From Brevundimonas sp. (GTDB lineage: Bacteria > Pseudomonadota > Alphaproteobacteria > Caulobacterales > Caulobacteraceae), in contig NZ_SDZL01000004.1 of assembly GCF_004210735.1 (NCBI RefSeq), positions 1 to 64,000 of the forward strand: DNA of 64,000 nt, given 5' to 3'. How positions within the stretch are numbered: the stretch's first letter is position 1; each line of letters begins with the position of its first letter. Shown in pieces: positions 51,409-58,864 of this stretch. The notes under the pieces were generated by a model. The model ran no database searches. It had not been told where the DNA came from and saw nothing but the letters and a program-made list of their open reading frames with translations. The translations under genes were made by a program, and so were the position numbers.

Positions 51409-53411
51409 GCCGAAAGATCCCTCAGCGGGTGGCGTTCGGCCTGCCTGTAGGAGACAACGAGAGCCTGCCCAGTCTGATGGCGAGGGTGGCGCATCACAAC
51501 GTGCTCGGGCATCCGTCGATACTGATCGAGCGCCAGTGGCCGCCAAGCAATCTGAGCATTTCAGCTCAGAACAAGCTCTCCGTCGTCGTGCGATCGTATG
51601 CCGCGCGGATACGCTCCATGTTCAGTGAGACCTATCAGAACGGGCTGCATATTTCCTTCATGACCTATGAGTCGATGCGGGTCGCTCCTGCCGCCCTTCA
51701 AGCATCGCCTCATCATCGATGGCCGTGGCTGATCAGGCCGCTGGGCTTCTGTCCGTTCACGTGGCAGCGACTGATCGACGCCTGTCCAGGGTGCCGCAAG
51801 TCGCTGAAACTTGATCTCGCGCCGCTCTACGAGTGCAAGTCATGCGGTTTCGATCTCCGCGAAGCAGTCACGAGCGAAGTCCCGAAAAACCTCCGAGAGG
51901 GGCTGGCGACCGTCGCCACGTTCATTCTCAAACAATGGACCCGTGTCGGGGTCTACGACACTCGATTGCCGGGGCCGTTGGCGCAGCTGTCCGGCCCTCA
52001 AGTCTTCGAGCTCATCGTGCTGCTGGCCAAGGCCAAGAATCCGGATGGTATAGGCGAGGGCGGGATACGAGGTACCGTCCCCGAGGAGGGCCTGATCGAC
52101 GGGTTGGAAACGCTGTACGGCTTTCCAGAATCCTTGAGGCGCGTCGCTGACGCCAATGAGAACAAGATTGAGCCGGCCTTCTTCCACCGACTGGAGGTCG
52201 CCGCCCAGGCGCGAGACGGGCCGCTCAGGGAGATGCTCGACACCATGGCCGCCATGCGCGGAAGGCGTCGTGGCGTGTCTCGGCTGAAGCAAAAGCGAGT
52301 GGCGGGTGGGAAGATGACCGCGACGCAACTCGCCGCCGCGTTGCATATCGAGCGGTCGCAGTTGAGGACGATCATCGACGCCGGCGTATTGGGCGATCGC
52401 GAAGCGCGCGGGCAGCAAAGACGATACGACTGGTTCTCAGAAGAGGATTTCCACCGAGCAGCGGCCTTTGTTGGAGGGCGCGCCTACGCTTCTTCCTGGG
52501 CAAAACAGACCAGAGTCTCGCCCGTTGTAGTGCGGCAGCTCCTGGGCGTCGGATTGCTCAAGCTGGACCGGTCGATCGAGGTCGAGCAGGTCTTCGACAA
52601 GCCGCAGCTCACCAAGGCGTCGATCGACGGGTTCTCGTCAGCCCTGCTGGATCGAATCCAGTTCAGCCACCCCCATCGCGACTGGGTGCCCCTGCATGAC
52701 GCGTTCACCGTCATCGGCGGGGCGCATAAGCCTTGGGCGCCGGTCTTGCTGGCGGCACTGTACGGGACGTTTCCCCATGGGCTGCAAAGCTCCGGCCGCT
52801 ACGAACTGAAGATCGGTGACCTGTGTATCCATAGCTCGGTCGCATGGGCGTTTCGGATGCGCGCGTTGTTCGGCGCCCAGCAGTTCTACGAAATGCGGAT
52901 CAGCGACTTCGGCCCGTACCGCCCCACTGCGATGACCCGGACGGAAGCGGAGCGCTATTTGAACTGCTATCCGGCAGACATCACCAGACTCATCGAGAGC
53001 GGCAACCTCACGCTTCTTTCAGACAACCCGGCATCGCTTTGTGCGGCGTCGGTAGAGACGTTTGGAAGTCGATACGTCAGCACCCGCGAAATCGCCGCGA
53101 TCGTCCTCTCAACCTGGGTCGAAGAGCCCGACCGGGGTCATCGCAACCAGTTTCCCCGACACGAGGGTTTTTTGCATCGCGCAGATCTCCATCGGCCCGA
53201 TGGGATCATGGCCAGACTGCGCGCCCATCTTCGGCTTCCTCGACGAGTCGTAATGGGCCCAGCGACCCGACGACCAAATTATCAGTACGAGAGCGTCTGG
53301 CAGCCGTTGATCAGGCCCAGCACATCGGACCTTCGTTTCACGGCCGTGAGCGACAGCCCTGTTATCCGGCTGAGGTCCGTTTCTCGATTGCTCGATGCGC
53401 AGCAGGACTGA
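51405..53411 (+). CDS. tniQ: TniQ/TnsD-family target selector
   Basis: This 668-residue protein starts at GTG 51405, which overlaps the tnsC stop (GTGA). The N-terminus has the TniQ signature ESLPSLMARVAHHNVLG, then two zinc knuckles DACPGCRKS and YECKSCGF. The C-terminal half is long and holds at least two HTH segments (MTATQLAAALHIERSQLRTI and VSPVVVRQLLGVGLLKL). TniQ proteins of TnsD size usually recognise a fixed attachment site. Given the left-end repeats next to tRNA-Arg, that tRNA gene is the suggested target; this is inference. Confidence 0.85.
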   Translation: MSRKIPQRVAFGLPVGDNESLPSLMARVAHHNVLGHPSILIERQWPPSNLSISAQNKLSVVVRSYAARIRSMFSETYQNGLHISFMTYESMRVAPAALQASPHHRWPWLIRPLGFCPFTWQRLIDACPGCRKSLKLDLAPLYECKSCGFDLREAVTSEVPKNLREGLATVATFILKQWTRVGVYDTRLPGPLAQLSGPQVFELIVLLAKAKNPDGIGEGGIRGTVPEEGLIDGLETLYGFPESLRRVADANENKIEPAFFHRLEVAAQARDGPLREMLDTMAAMRGRRRGVSRLKQKRVAGGKMTATQLAAALHIERSQLRTIIDAGVLGDREARGQQRRYDWFSEEDFHRAAAFVGGRAYASSWAKQTRVSPVVVRQLLGVGLLKLDRSIEVEQVFDKPQLTKASIDGFSSALLDRIQFSHPHRDWVPLHDAFTVIGGAHKPWAPVLLAALYGTFPHGLQSSGRYELKIGDLCIHSSVAWAFRMRALFGAQQFYEMRISDFGPYRPTAMTRTEAERYLNCYPADITRLIESGNLTLLSDNPASLCAASVETFGSRYVSTREIAAIVLSTWVEEPDRGHRNQFPRHEGFLHRADLHRPDGIMARLRAHLRLPRRVVMGPATRRPNYQYESVWQPLIRPSTSDLRFTAVSDSPVIRLRSVSRLLDAQQD

Positions 53412-53461
53412 GGCGAGCAGTCCCCTGATGACGAGGAACATGACAGATCACCGGAGGCCAT

Positions 53462-53734
53462 ATGGCTGAACGATACCCGATCACGGACTATGCTGCGGAA
53501 TGCGAGCGCTTCGGCTTGGCGCGTGGCGAGCGGGTGCCGAACGAGAGACAGGACGAAATCCTCGATCTCATTGCGAAGGATGCGGCGGACATTTTCGGCT
53601 CGCCGGAGGATGCTCGGGAAGCGCTCGAGACCCTGCTCATCTACGGCGTGCCCATGCGTCAGGTGATGGCCACCTCTGGCATCGCCCGGATTCTCTCGCG
53701 GCTTGATGAACTCAGGTTTGGTTGGCGCGGATAG
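53462..53734 (+). CDS. Small hypothetical protein after tniQ
   Basis: This 90-residue acidic, helical protein (YAAECERFGLARGERVPN, DEILDLIAKDAADIFGS) has no recognised domain, signal peptide or membrane segment. It begins 50 bp after tniQ on the same strand, with CGGAGG 3 nt before the ATG, and ends 8 bp before the end of the opposing virB2-like gene. It may be the last transposon gene or belong to the secretion region. Confidence 0.55.
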   Translation: MAERYPITDYAAECERFGLARGERVPNERQDEILDLIAKDAADIFGSPEDAREALETLLIYGVPMRQVMATSGIARILSRLDELRFGWRG

Positions 53735-53742
53735 TGCCTGCC

Positions 53743-54102
53743 TTATCGTCGAAGCGCAGCCCCAGCGTAAGGATCTGCTTGCGGCGTCGGATTAGCGAGG
53801 GAGGCCGGGAGCGTGGTGGGAAGATCCGACGAAGGCGCGGATACGTCGATGGTGGGAACATCACCCCCGACCATCGCCACCCCTCCACGCAGTCCCTGCG
53901 CAATGGCTCCTGCGCCGAACAGGATGAAACATCCCAGGATCACCGTCAGGCCGCGCCGGACGTTCACGCGGCCGGCCAGCATCAGCAGGCCGATCGAGGC
54001 GACAGCGATGACCGCGACGCTGGTGGCGAGGGGGCCGAGGAGGAGGGCTTCGATCCAGCGGACGGCCGCCAGCAGGACGTTCGTCTCGCCGTCGCCGGTC
54101 AT
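53743..54102 (-). CDS. virB2: Second VirB2/TrbC-like pilin, signal-less
   Basis: This 119-residue protein shares its two-helix core with the VirB2 at 61501 (VAVIAVASIGLLMLAGRVN, then VILGCFILFGAGAIAQGL). It begins directly before that core, without an N-terminal signal sequence, and has an added 45-residue Pro/Ser/Ala tail. It is the last gene of the operon and overlaps virB11 by 4 bp. It may be a pseudo-pilin, a cap or an inner-membrane subunit; its ability to enter a pilus is doubtful without a signal peptide. Confidence 0.75.
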   Translation of the reverse strand: MTGDGETNVLLAAVRWIEALLLGPLATSVAVIAVASIGLLMLAGRVNVRRGLTVILGCFILFGAGAIAQGLRGGVAMVGGDVPTIDVSAPSSDLPTTLPASLANPTPQADPYAGAALRR

Positions 54103-55091
54103 GGGGCGGTTCGCAGCTTGATCCCGGCGACGCTGCGGCGGCCGCCGAGGCGCTGCAACTGCACGAAGACGTCGATGGTGGAGCGGACGTAGTGGAGCAC
54201 GTCGTCGCGTCGCAGCTGGGTTCCGCCCTGGAGCACGAGCAGGGCGATCTGTTCGACGGCGCGTTCGGGGCTGTCGGCGTGGACCGTGGTCATGGAGCCG
54301 GGGTGGCCGGTGTTGACCGCGCGCAGGAAGGTGAAGGCCTCGGGGCCGCGCAGTTCGCCCAGGATGACTCGGTCCGGCCGCATCCGCAGCGAGGCGTTCA
54401 GCAGGTCCTCGGCCGTGACGGCCGCTTCGCCCAGGGCGCTGCGGGCGGCCAGCAAGCCGACGGCGTTGGGATGGCGCAGGTGAAGCTCGGGCGTGTCCTC
54501 GATCAGGATCAGGCGCTCCTCGGCCGGAATCTCGCGGATCAGGGCGTTGAGGAAGGTGGTCTTGCCGGTCGAGGTGCCGCCGGAGACGAGGATGTTGCGA
54601 CGGCCCTTCACTGCGGCGGCCAGCATGCCCGCGACGTCACCCGCGTCGAGCAGGGTGCGCAGGTGGGCGTCGATGTGCGTAGAGGCGTCCGGGCGCGCCA
54701 GATCCGCGAAGGCCCCCGACGCCACATAATCGCTCAGCGACAGGTCCGACGAGACGTGCTTGCGAATGGCCAGGGCCAGGTCGCCGCGCGTGGCCGGCGG
54801 GATGACGATCTGCACCCGTTCGCCGCCGGGCAGGGCGGCGGACAGGATCGGGTGCTGGCGGTTGACGCCCTGGTGCGAGTGGGCGGCGATCTGGCGGGCC
54901 AGGCGGTCGAGGACGGCGGCGGTGAGGCCCGGCGCCATGTGGCGCTCGACCGCGCCACCCAGGGTCTCGGCCCAGATCTCGCCCGGCGCGTTCACATAGA
55001 TGTCGGTCACGTCGGGCCGCGCCAGGATGGCGGTGAAGGGCGCCAGATAGCTCTGGAGATAGACCTGTCCCTCGGCCAGGGCGACACTCAT
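54099..55091 (-). CDS. virB11: VirB11 secretion ATPase
   Basis: This 330-residue hexameric traffic ATPase of the type IV secretion inner-membrane base has an N-terminal domain with VTDIYVNAPGEIW. Walker A is VSGGTSTGKTTFLNAL with Lys177, an Asp box is LIEDTPEL, and Walker B is VILGELRGPEAF. The NTGHPGSMTTVHADS His box is intact. It overlaps virB10 and the second virB2 by 4 bp each. Confidence 0.94.
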   Translation of the reverse strand: MSVALAEGQVYLQSYLAPFTAILARPDVTDIYVNAPGEIWAETLGGAVERHMAPGLTAAVLDRLARQIAAHSHQGVNRQHPILSAALPGGERVQIVIPPATRGDLALAIRKHVSSDLSLSDYVASGAFADLARPDASTHIDAHLRTLLDAGDVAGMLAAAVKGRRNILVSGGTSTGKTTFLNALIREIPAEERLILIEDTPELHLRHPNAVGLLAARSALGEAAVTAEDLLNASLRMRPDRVILGELRGPEAFTFLRAVNTGHPGSMTTVHADSPERAVEQIALLVLQGGTQLRRDDVLHYVRSTIDVFVQLQRLGGRRSVAGIKLRTAP

Positions 55092-56236
55092 GGCCGGACC
55101 GGCGGGAACTGCAGGTCCTGGGCGACGAAGACGGTGACGCTGACGCCCGCCTCAACGCGCAGGGTCGGCTGCACCTGCTGCTCGCCCCCGCCGGACGCCG
55201 CCCGGATCGCGCCCTCGGTCGCGCCGGGCAGGGCGACGACGACGGGGGAGTTTCCATTGTTGCGGCCCACAAGCGTCACGCCCAGGTTCAGCGTGGACTG
55301 AAGCAGCGACGACCCGAACCGTTGCAGGAAGTGGGTGTTCACCCGTCCCGGAATGCCGGTGCGGCCCTGGGCGTCAGCGGCGGGGGAATTGATGGCGATG
55401 GCGACGCCGTCAGGGCGAACCAGGCGCGTCCACTGCACGAAGGCGCGCTTCTGGCCAGGTTTGAGGTCGGCTTCATATTCGCCGTACAGCCGGGTGCCAC
55501 GCGGGATCAGGATTTGCCGACCGTCGAAACCGGTCACGTCGCGCGACACCATGGCCCGCACGGCGCCCGGGCGGGTGGAGTCCAGCGCCGTCTCGAGCAC
55601 GGCCGGGATCAACGTGCCCTGCGGAATGGTCAAGGGGCCGCGCGCGGACGAGGTCGCTCGTAGCGGGGCGTCGGCTGTCGATGCCGCCGCGCCCTGGCTG
55701 GAGGCGGCGACGTCGCCAGGCGCGGCGTTTGTGACGGGCGCCGCTCGCACGCCCGGCGTCGCATCGAACACCAGCACCTGGCTGCGGGAGGCGGTGCGTT
55801 CTGCAATCGCGACGGATGTGGGTGGCGGCGTCGAATAGGCTGCGGCGGATTGCGACGAATAGGTCGTCTGGACGGGCGGCGCGACCGCCACAGGAAGCGT
55901 TTGCGGCGGCGTCGCGACGATGTTCTGGGCCGGCTCGTACATCAGAGATGGCGGGGGCGGCGGCGGCGGCGCGAGTTCGATCTCCTGAGGGATCTGCAGC
56001 GGCGGCAGGGCGGCGGGCATGGCGACGCCGTCGCTGAGGCGCGGTTGGGTCGTCGGCGCCAGGCGGCCGCGCCGCTGACCGTCCAGCGTGGTGAACAGCA
56101 GCACGGCGCCCAGCAGGACGATGCCGGAGAACAGCCAGATCGAGGCCTTGCCTGTGTCATGCCCAACGACTGGGCGGATGTCTGCGTCACCCGCCGGTCG
56201 TGGCGGCGGCGGCAGCTTCATGTCCGCAGCGCTCAT
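55088..56236 (-). CDS. virB10: VirB10/TrbI-like core-complex protein
   Basis: This 382-residue protein spans both membranes. A short cytoplasmic part precedes a membrane helix (IWLFSGIVLLGAVLLF, about residues 35-50). A long Pro-rich periplasmic stretch follows, then the conserved barrel with TIPQGTLIPAVLETALDS, RDVTGFDGRQILIPRGTRLYG and a C-terminal VFVAQDL. The start at 56236 overlaps the virB9 stop by 4 bp. Confidence 0.93.
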   Translation of the reverse strand: MSAADMKLPPPPRPAGDADIRPVVGHDTGKASIWLFSGIVLLGAVLLFTTLDGQRRGRLAPTTQPRLSDGVAMPAALPPLQIPQEIELAPPPPPPPSLMYEPAQNIVATPPQTLPVAVAPPVQTTYSSQSAAAYSTPPPTSVAIAERTASRSQVLVFDATPGVRAAPVTNAAPGDVAASSQGAAASTADAPLRATSSARGPLTIPQGTLIPAVLETALDSTRPGAVRAMVSRDVTGFDGRQILIPRGTRLYGEYEADLKPGQKRAFVQWTRLVRPDGVAIAINSPAADAQGRTGIPGRVNTHFLQRFGSSLLQSTLNLGVTLVGRNNGNSPVVVALPGATEGAIRAASGGGEQQVQPTLRVEAGVSVTVFVAQDLQFPPVRP

Positions 56237-56913
56237 CGGCGCGCCCCGGCGCGCAGGCGGGCGGCGCGCGCGGTCTGGCGATCCAGCCGGAAGACCAGGG
56301 TCTCGTGCACCGCGTCGATCACATAGCGGCCGTCGCGCACCTGACCGTCCAGCAGGATTTCCTGACCCTGATCGTCGATGGCGAAGACGGCGGGCAGCGT
56401 CTGATCGGGCTTCCATTCGATGGAGGTGCGGACGCCGTCATCGCTAATCGCGTCGGGCCGCAGGGCGCGGGCGCCGCTGAGGCGGTAGCGACGGAGGTCG
56501 GTAGCGGCGGGCTGGGGCGGCTGGTCGTCCGGATACTGGAAGCGCACAGCGAACGGCACATCGGGGGTCGGCGTGGCGACGGCTGTCAGCTCAAAACTGT
56601 ACAGGCGCGCGCCGGTGACGACCGTCAGATTGGTGACGCTGCCGATCCGCAGCGGCTTGATGAAGAGGTGGTCGCCGCGATTGTTCGGCGTCACCTGCCA
56701 GGCGTCGCTGTCGCCGATGGCGATGTTCTCAATCTGCTCGCCCGGCCCAAAGGCCAGCGTGGTCTGATAACCGGAGGCGACCCTCAGGCCGACCACCTGG
56801 CCCGGGTCATAGGCCACGGTCTGAAGACGTGGGTCGGCGTCGTTGGCAGGCGGAAACTGGGCGGCGGCCGGCGTCGCGATCAGCAGCAGGGCGGGCAGCA
56901 GGAACCGCATCAT
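56233..56913 (-). CDS. virB9: VirB9-like core-complex protein
   Basis: Of 226 residues, the signal peptide (MMRFLLPALLLIATPAAAQ) precedes the VirB9/TrbG domain, with GYQTTLAFGPGEQIENIAIG, NNRGDHLFIKPLRIGSVTNL and C-terminal FAIDDQGQEILLDGQVRDG. It normally forms the outer-membrane ring with VirB7 and VirB10, but no VirB7 lipoprotein gene is seen here. It overlaps both neighbours by 4 bp. Confidence 0.92.
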   Translation of the reverse strand: MMRFLLPALLLIATPAAAQFPPANDADPRLQTVAYDPGQVVGLRVASGYQTTLAFGPGEQIENIAIGDSDAWQVTPNNRGDHLFIKPLRIGSVTNLTVVTGARLYSFELTAVATPTPDVPFAVRFQYPDDQPPQPAATDLRRYRLSGARALRPDAISDDGVRTSIEWKPDQTLPAVFAIDDQGQEILLDGQVRDGRYVIDAVHETLVFRLDRQTARAARLRAGARR

Positions 56914-57659
56914 GGCCGGGTCTCGTCCAGCGAAGCGGACGGGGCGGCGTCGACGCTGTTCGCCGCGACGTCATTGCGCGGCAGGGCCTCAGGGTCCTTG
57001 CGGTATTCGACGACCTGGAAGCCCAGCGGGTTCAGGAACCGGTCCTGGGCCGCCATGGGCTCGCCGGAGAAGCGATACCGCACCACGCTGACCCAGGGCT
57101 GCACCGACTGATATTGGCCCCCCGCGTCGCGCCGGATGGTTTCGAACCGGACCAGGGCCGATTGGTCCGACAGCGGCGACACGCTCTTGATCCGCGTCTC
57201 CAGCACCGTGGTGCGCGGATAGCGCGCCAGCGGTCCGGCCGGGTTCGAGGCCTGCATCAGGTTCAGATAGTCGTTGCGGGCGACGTCCGCCGACCACAGC
57301 CCGACCTTGCGATAGTCGCTCTGAAGCGTGGCGATGTCGAAGCTTTCGCGCGCGATCACATACTGGACCAGCATCGACTGGATCAGCGCCTGGTCGGCGG
57401 TGATCTGGGTCGGCTCCAGCGGCTTCAACGCTTGGACATAGCCGGTCGTGCGATCCACCAGCAGCGTATAGGGCTCGACGGTCTTCAGCGGCATGAGGAC
57501 GATCAGGGCCATACCCTCGACTACGGCCACGGTCGCGGCGGCGCAGGCGACGATCCAGGCCGTGCGGCGCGATGACCGCAAGGCGGCGGCCTGATCGGTG
57601 GCCCAGCTTCCGGCCTCGCGATAGTAGGCGCTCAAGGCCTCTCGGCTGGACTGTTTCAT
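56910..57659 (-). CDS. virB8: VirB8-like inner-membrane protein
   Basis: Of 249 residues, one membrane helix near 32-52 (TAWIVACAAATVAVVEGMAL) is followed by the NTF2-like periplasmic VirB8 domain: QYVIARESFDIATLQSDYRK, VRFETIRRD and VVRYRF. It connects the ATPase complex to the core complex. The start at 57659 overlaps the virB6 stop by 4 bp. Confidence 0.92.
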   Translation of the reverse strand: MKQSSREALSAYYREAGSWATDQAAALRSSRRTAWIVACAAATVAVVEGMALIVLMPLKTVEPYTLLVDRTTGYVQALKPLEPTQITADQALIQSMLVQYVIARESFDIATLQSDYRKVGLWSADVARNDYLNLMQASNPAGPLARYPRTTVLETRIKSVSPLSDQSALVRFETIRRDAGGQYQSVQPWVSVVRYRFSGEPMAAQDRFLNPLGFQVVEYRKDPEALPRNDVAANSVDAAPSASLDETRP

Positions 57660-58864
57660 GGGCGACGATCCCGAAGCGTGGCGGCCTGCGATTTGCGGGC
57701 GCGTGTGCGGCGCGCGGGCTGGCCGGAAGACATGGTCAGAAGAGCGGGCGCTGTGGCGGGGCCAGCCCCGGCGGACTGGACGGCGGCGCGCAGGCTGCGG
57801 CTGGAGGCCGGCCCGATGCGATAGGCGCCCTCGCGGCGTTGGGCGGCCGACAGGGCATTGGCGATGGCTGCGGCCCGCGTCGGCGCAGTGGCTGCGGCGT
57901 GGGCCGGGCCCACGGCGTTCGGCGTCTCGGCGGATGTGGCGGGCGCTTCGGCATGGGAGAGCGCCGGGATATGCACCGCGAAGGCCAGCCGCATCATCAG
58001 CCACAAGGCGCCGGTCGTGGCCAGGGCGAAGGCGAGGCACAGCACCAGCAGCTCGACCGGCGCCTCGGCCACCACGACCTTGGCCTGACGTAGTTGCAGC
58101 GCCTGGGCCAGCCACGGCTCCAGAAGGGCCAGTTGGACGCCCAGGATCAGCGTCACCGCCACAGACGCCAGTAGGGTGAACACCAGCGCCCGCGCCCAGC
58201 CGACGAACAGACCGCGCGCGATATCGAACAGCAGCAGCCCCGCGAACAGCGGCGCGAGGGCCAGTAGGATGCCCGAGCCCAGACGAACCAGGGCGAAGGC
58301 GGCCACCACCCCGGACAGGAACAGGATCCGGGCCGAGCCGAACGCCAGGTCGTCGGCCAAGGGCGCACGCTCCTGAGGTAGGGCGACGCCGTTCTGGTCG
58401 CGCGGGGCCCGGGACGTCAGGTCGCTGCGACCGCTGCCCAGGGTCGTCAGGCGCGCGATGGCGTCATCCGAGGTTTGCAGGCGGCGGACCAGGTCGCCAT
58501 TGGCGCCGGGCAGTCCGGCCGGCGCGCCGATGGCGGCGCTCAACTGGGCCGGCCCCTGGACGATCACGTCATAGACGACCGTGCGATAGGCGGGCCAACT
58601 GGCGGCGATCAGCAGAACCACACCGACCTTGAGCACGGCCGTGACATTATCCTTCACGCCCGGCGCCCGGCCCAGGATCATCCGCAAGCCGAACAGGGCG
58701 ATGAAGATGGTCAGCAGCGAGGTGATCAGCAACGAAAACGGTGAGCCCGGATCGGCCAGTGACTGATACCCCAGGGCGCCGATCGTGCGACCCTGGCAGT
58801 CGATATGCTCGAGCAGGGACGACAGGAAGGCGCCGCCCGTCGATACGCCGGGACAGGTCGCCAT
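57656..58864 (-). CDS. virB6: VirB6/TrbL-like polytopic membrane protein
   Basis: This 402-residue protein has six or more hydrophobic helices (SLLITSLLTIFIALFGLRMI, AVLKVGVVLLIAASWP, ILLALAPLFAGLLLFDIARG, LVFTLLASVAVTLILGV) and a basic, low-complexity C-terminus. The VirB6 central region with GWARALVF is recognisable. It forms part of the inner-membrane channel. The start codon shares one base with the virB4 stop (TGATG). Confidence 0.88.
   Translation of the reverse strand: MATCPGVSTGGAFLSSLLEHIDCQGRTIGALGYQSLADPGSPFSLLITSLLTIFIALFGLRMILGRAPGVKDNVTAVLKVGVVLLIAASWPAYRTVVYDVIVQGPAQLSAAIGAPAGLPGANGDLVRRLQTSDDAIARLTTLGSGRSDLTSRAPRDQNGVALPQERAPLADDLAFGSARILFLSGVVAAFALVRLGSGILLALAPLFAGLLLFDIARGLFVGWARALVFTLLASVAVTLILGVQLALLEPWLAQALQLRQAKVVVAEAPVELLVLCLAFALATTGALWLMMRLAFAVHIPALSHAEAPATSAETPNAVGPAHAAATAPTRAAAIANALSAAQRREGAYRIGPASSRSLRAAVQSAGAGPATAPALLTMSSGQPARRTRARKSQAATLRDRRP

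Larger units (their letters stand above)
39097..53734. mobile_element. Tn7/Tn5053-like transposon region carrying defence genes (boundaries uncertain)
   Basis: The left edge is proposed at TGTCGGG (39097), 8 bp after the tRNA-Arg CCA, where three 19-bp direct repeats begin. The right edge is drawn at the last small gene before the type IV secretion operon, but no matching terminal repeats were found there. The region holds tnsA, tnsB, tnsC and tniQ, two regulators, a Pycsar-type operon and a STAND-like ATPase. The real element could be shorter, could extend to the right beyond this point, or the repeats could belong to another insertion sequence. Confidence 0.45.

Noticed and set aside
53412-53760. 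Right end of the Tn7-like element
   Set aside because: I looked for copies of the 19-bp repeat or a terminal TGTC inverted repeat between tniQ and the virB2-like gene and found none, so no end is annotated there.
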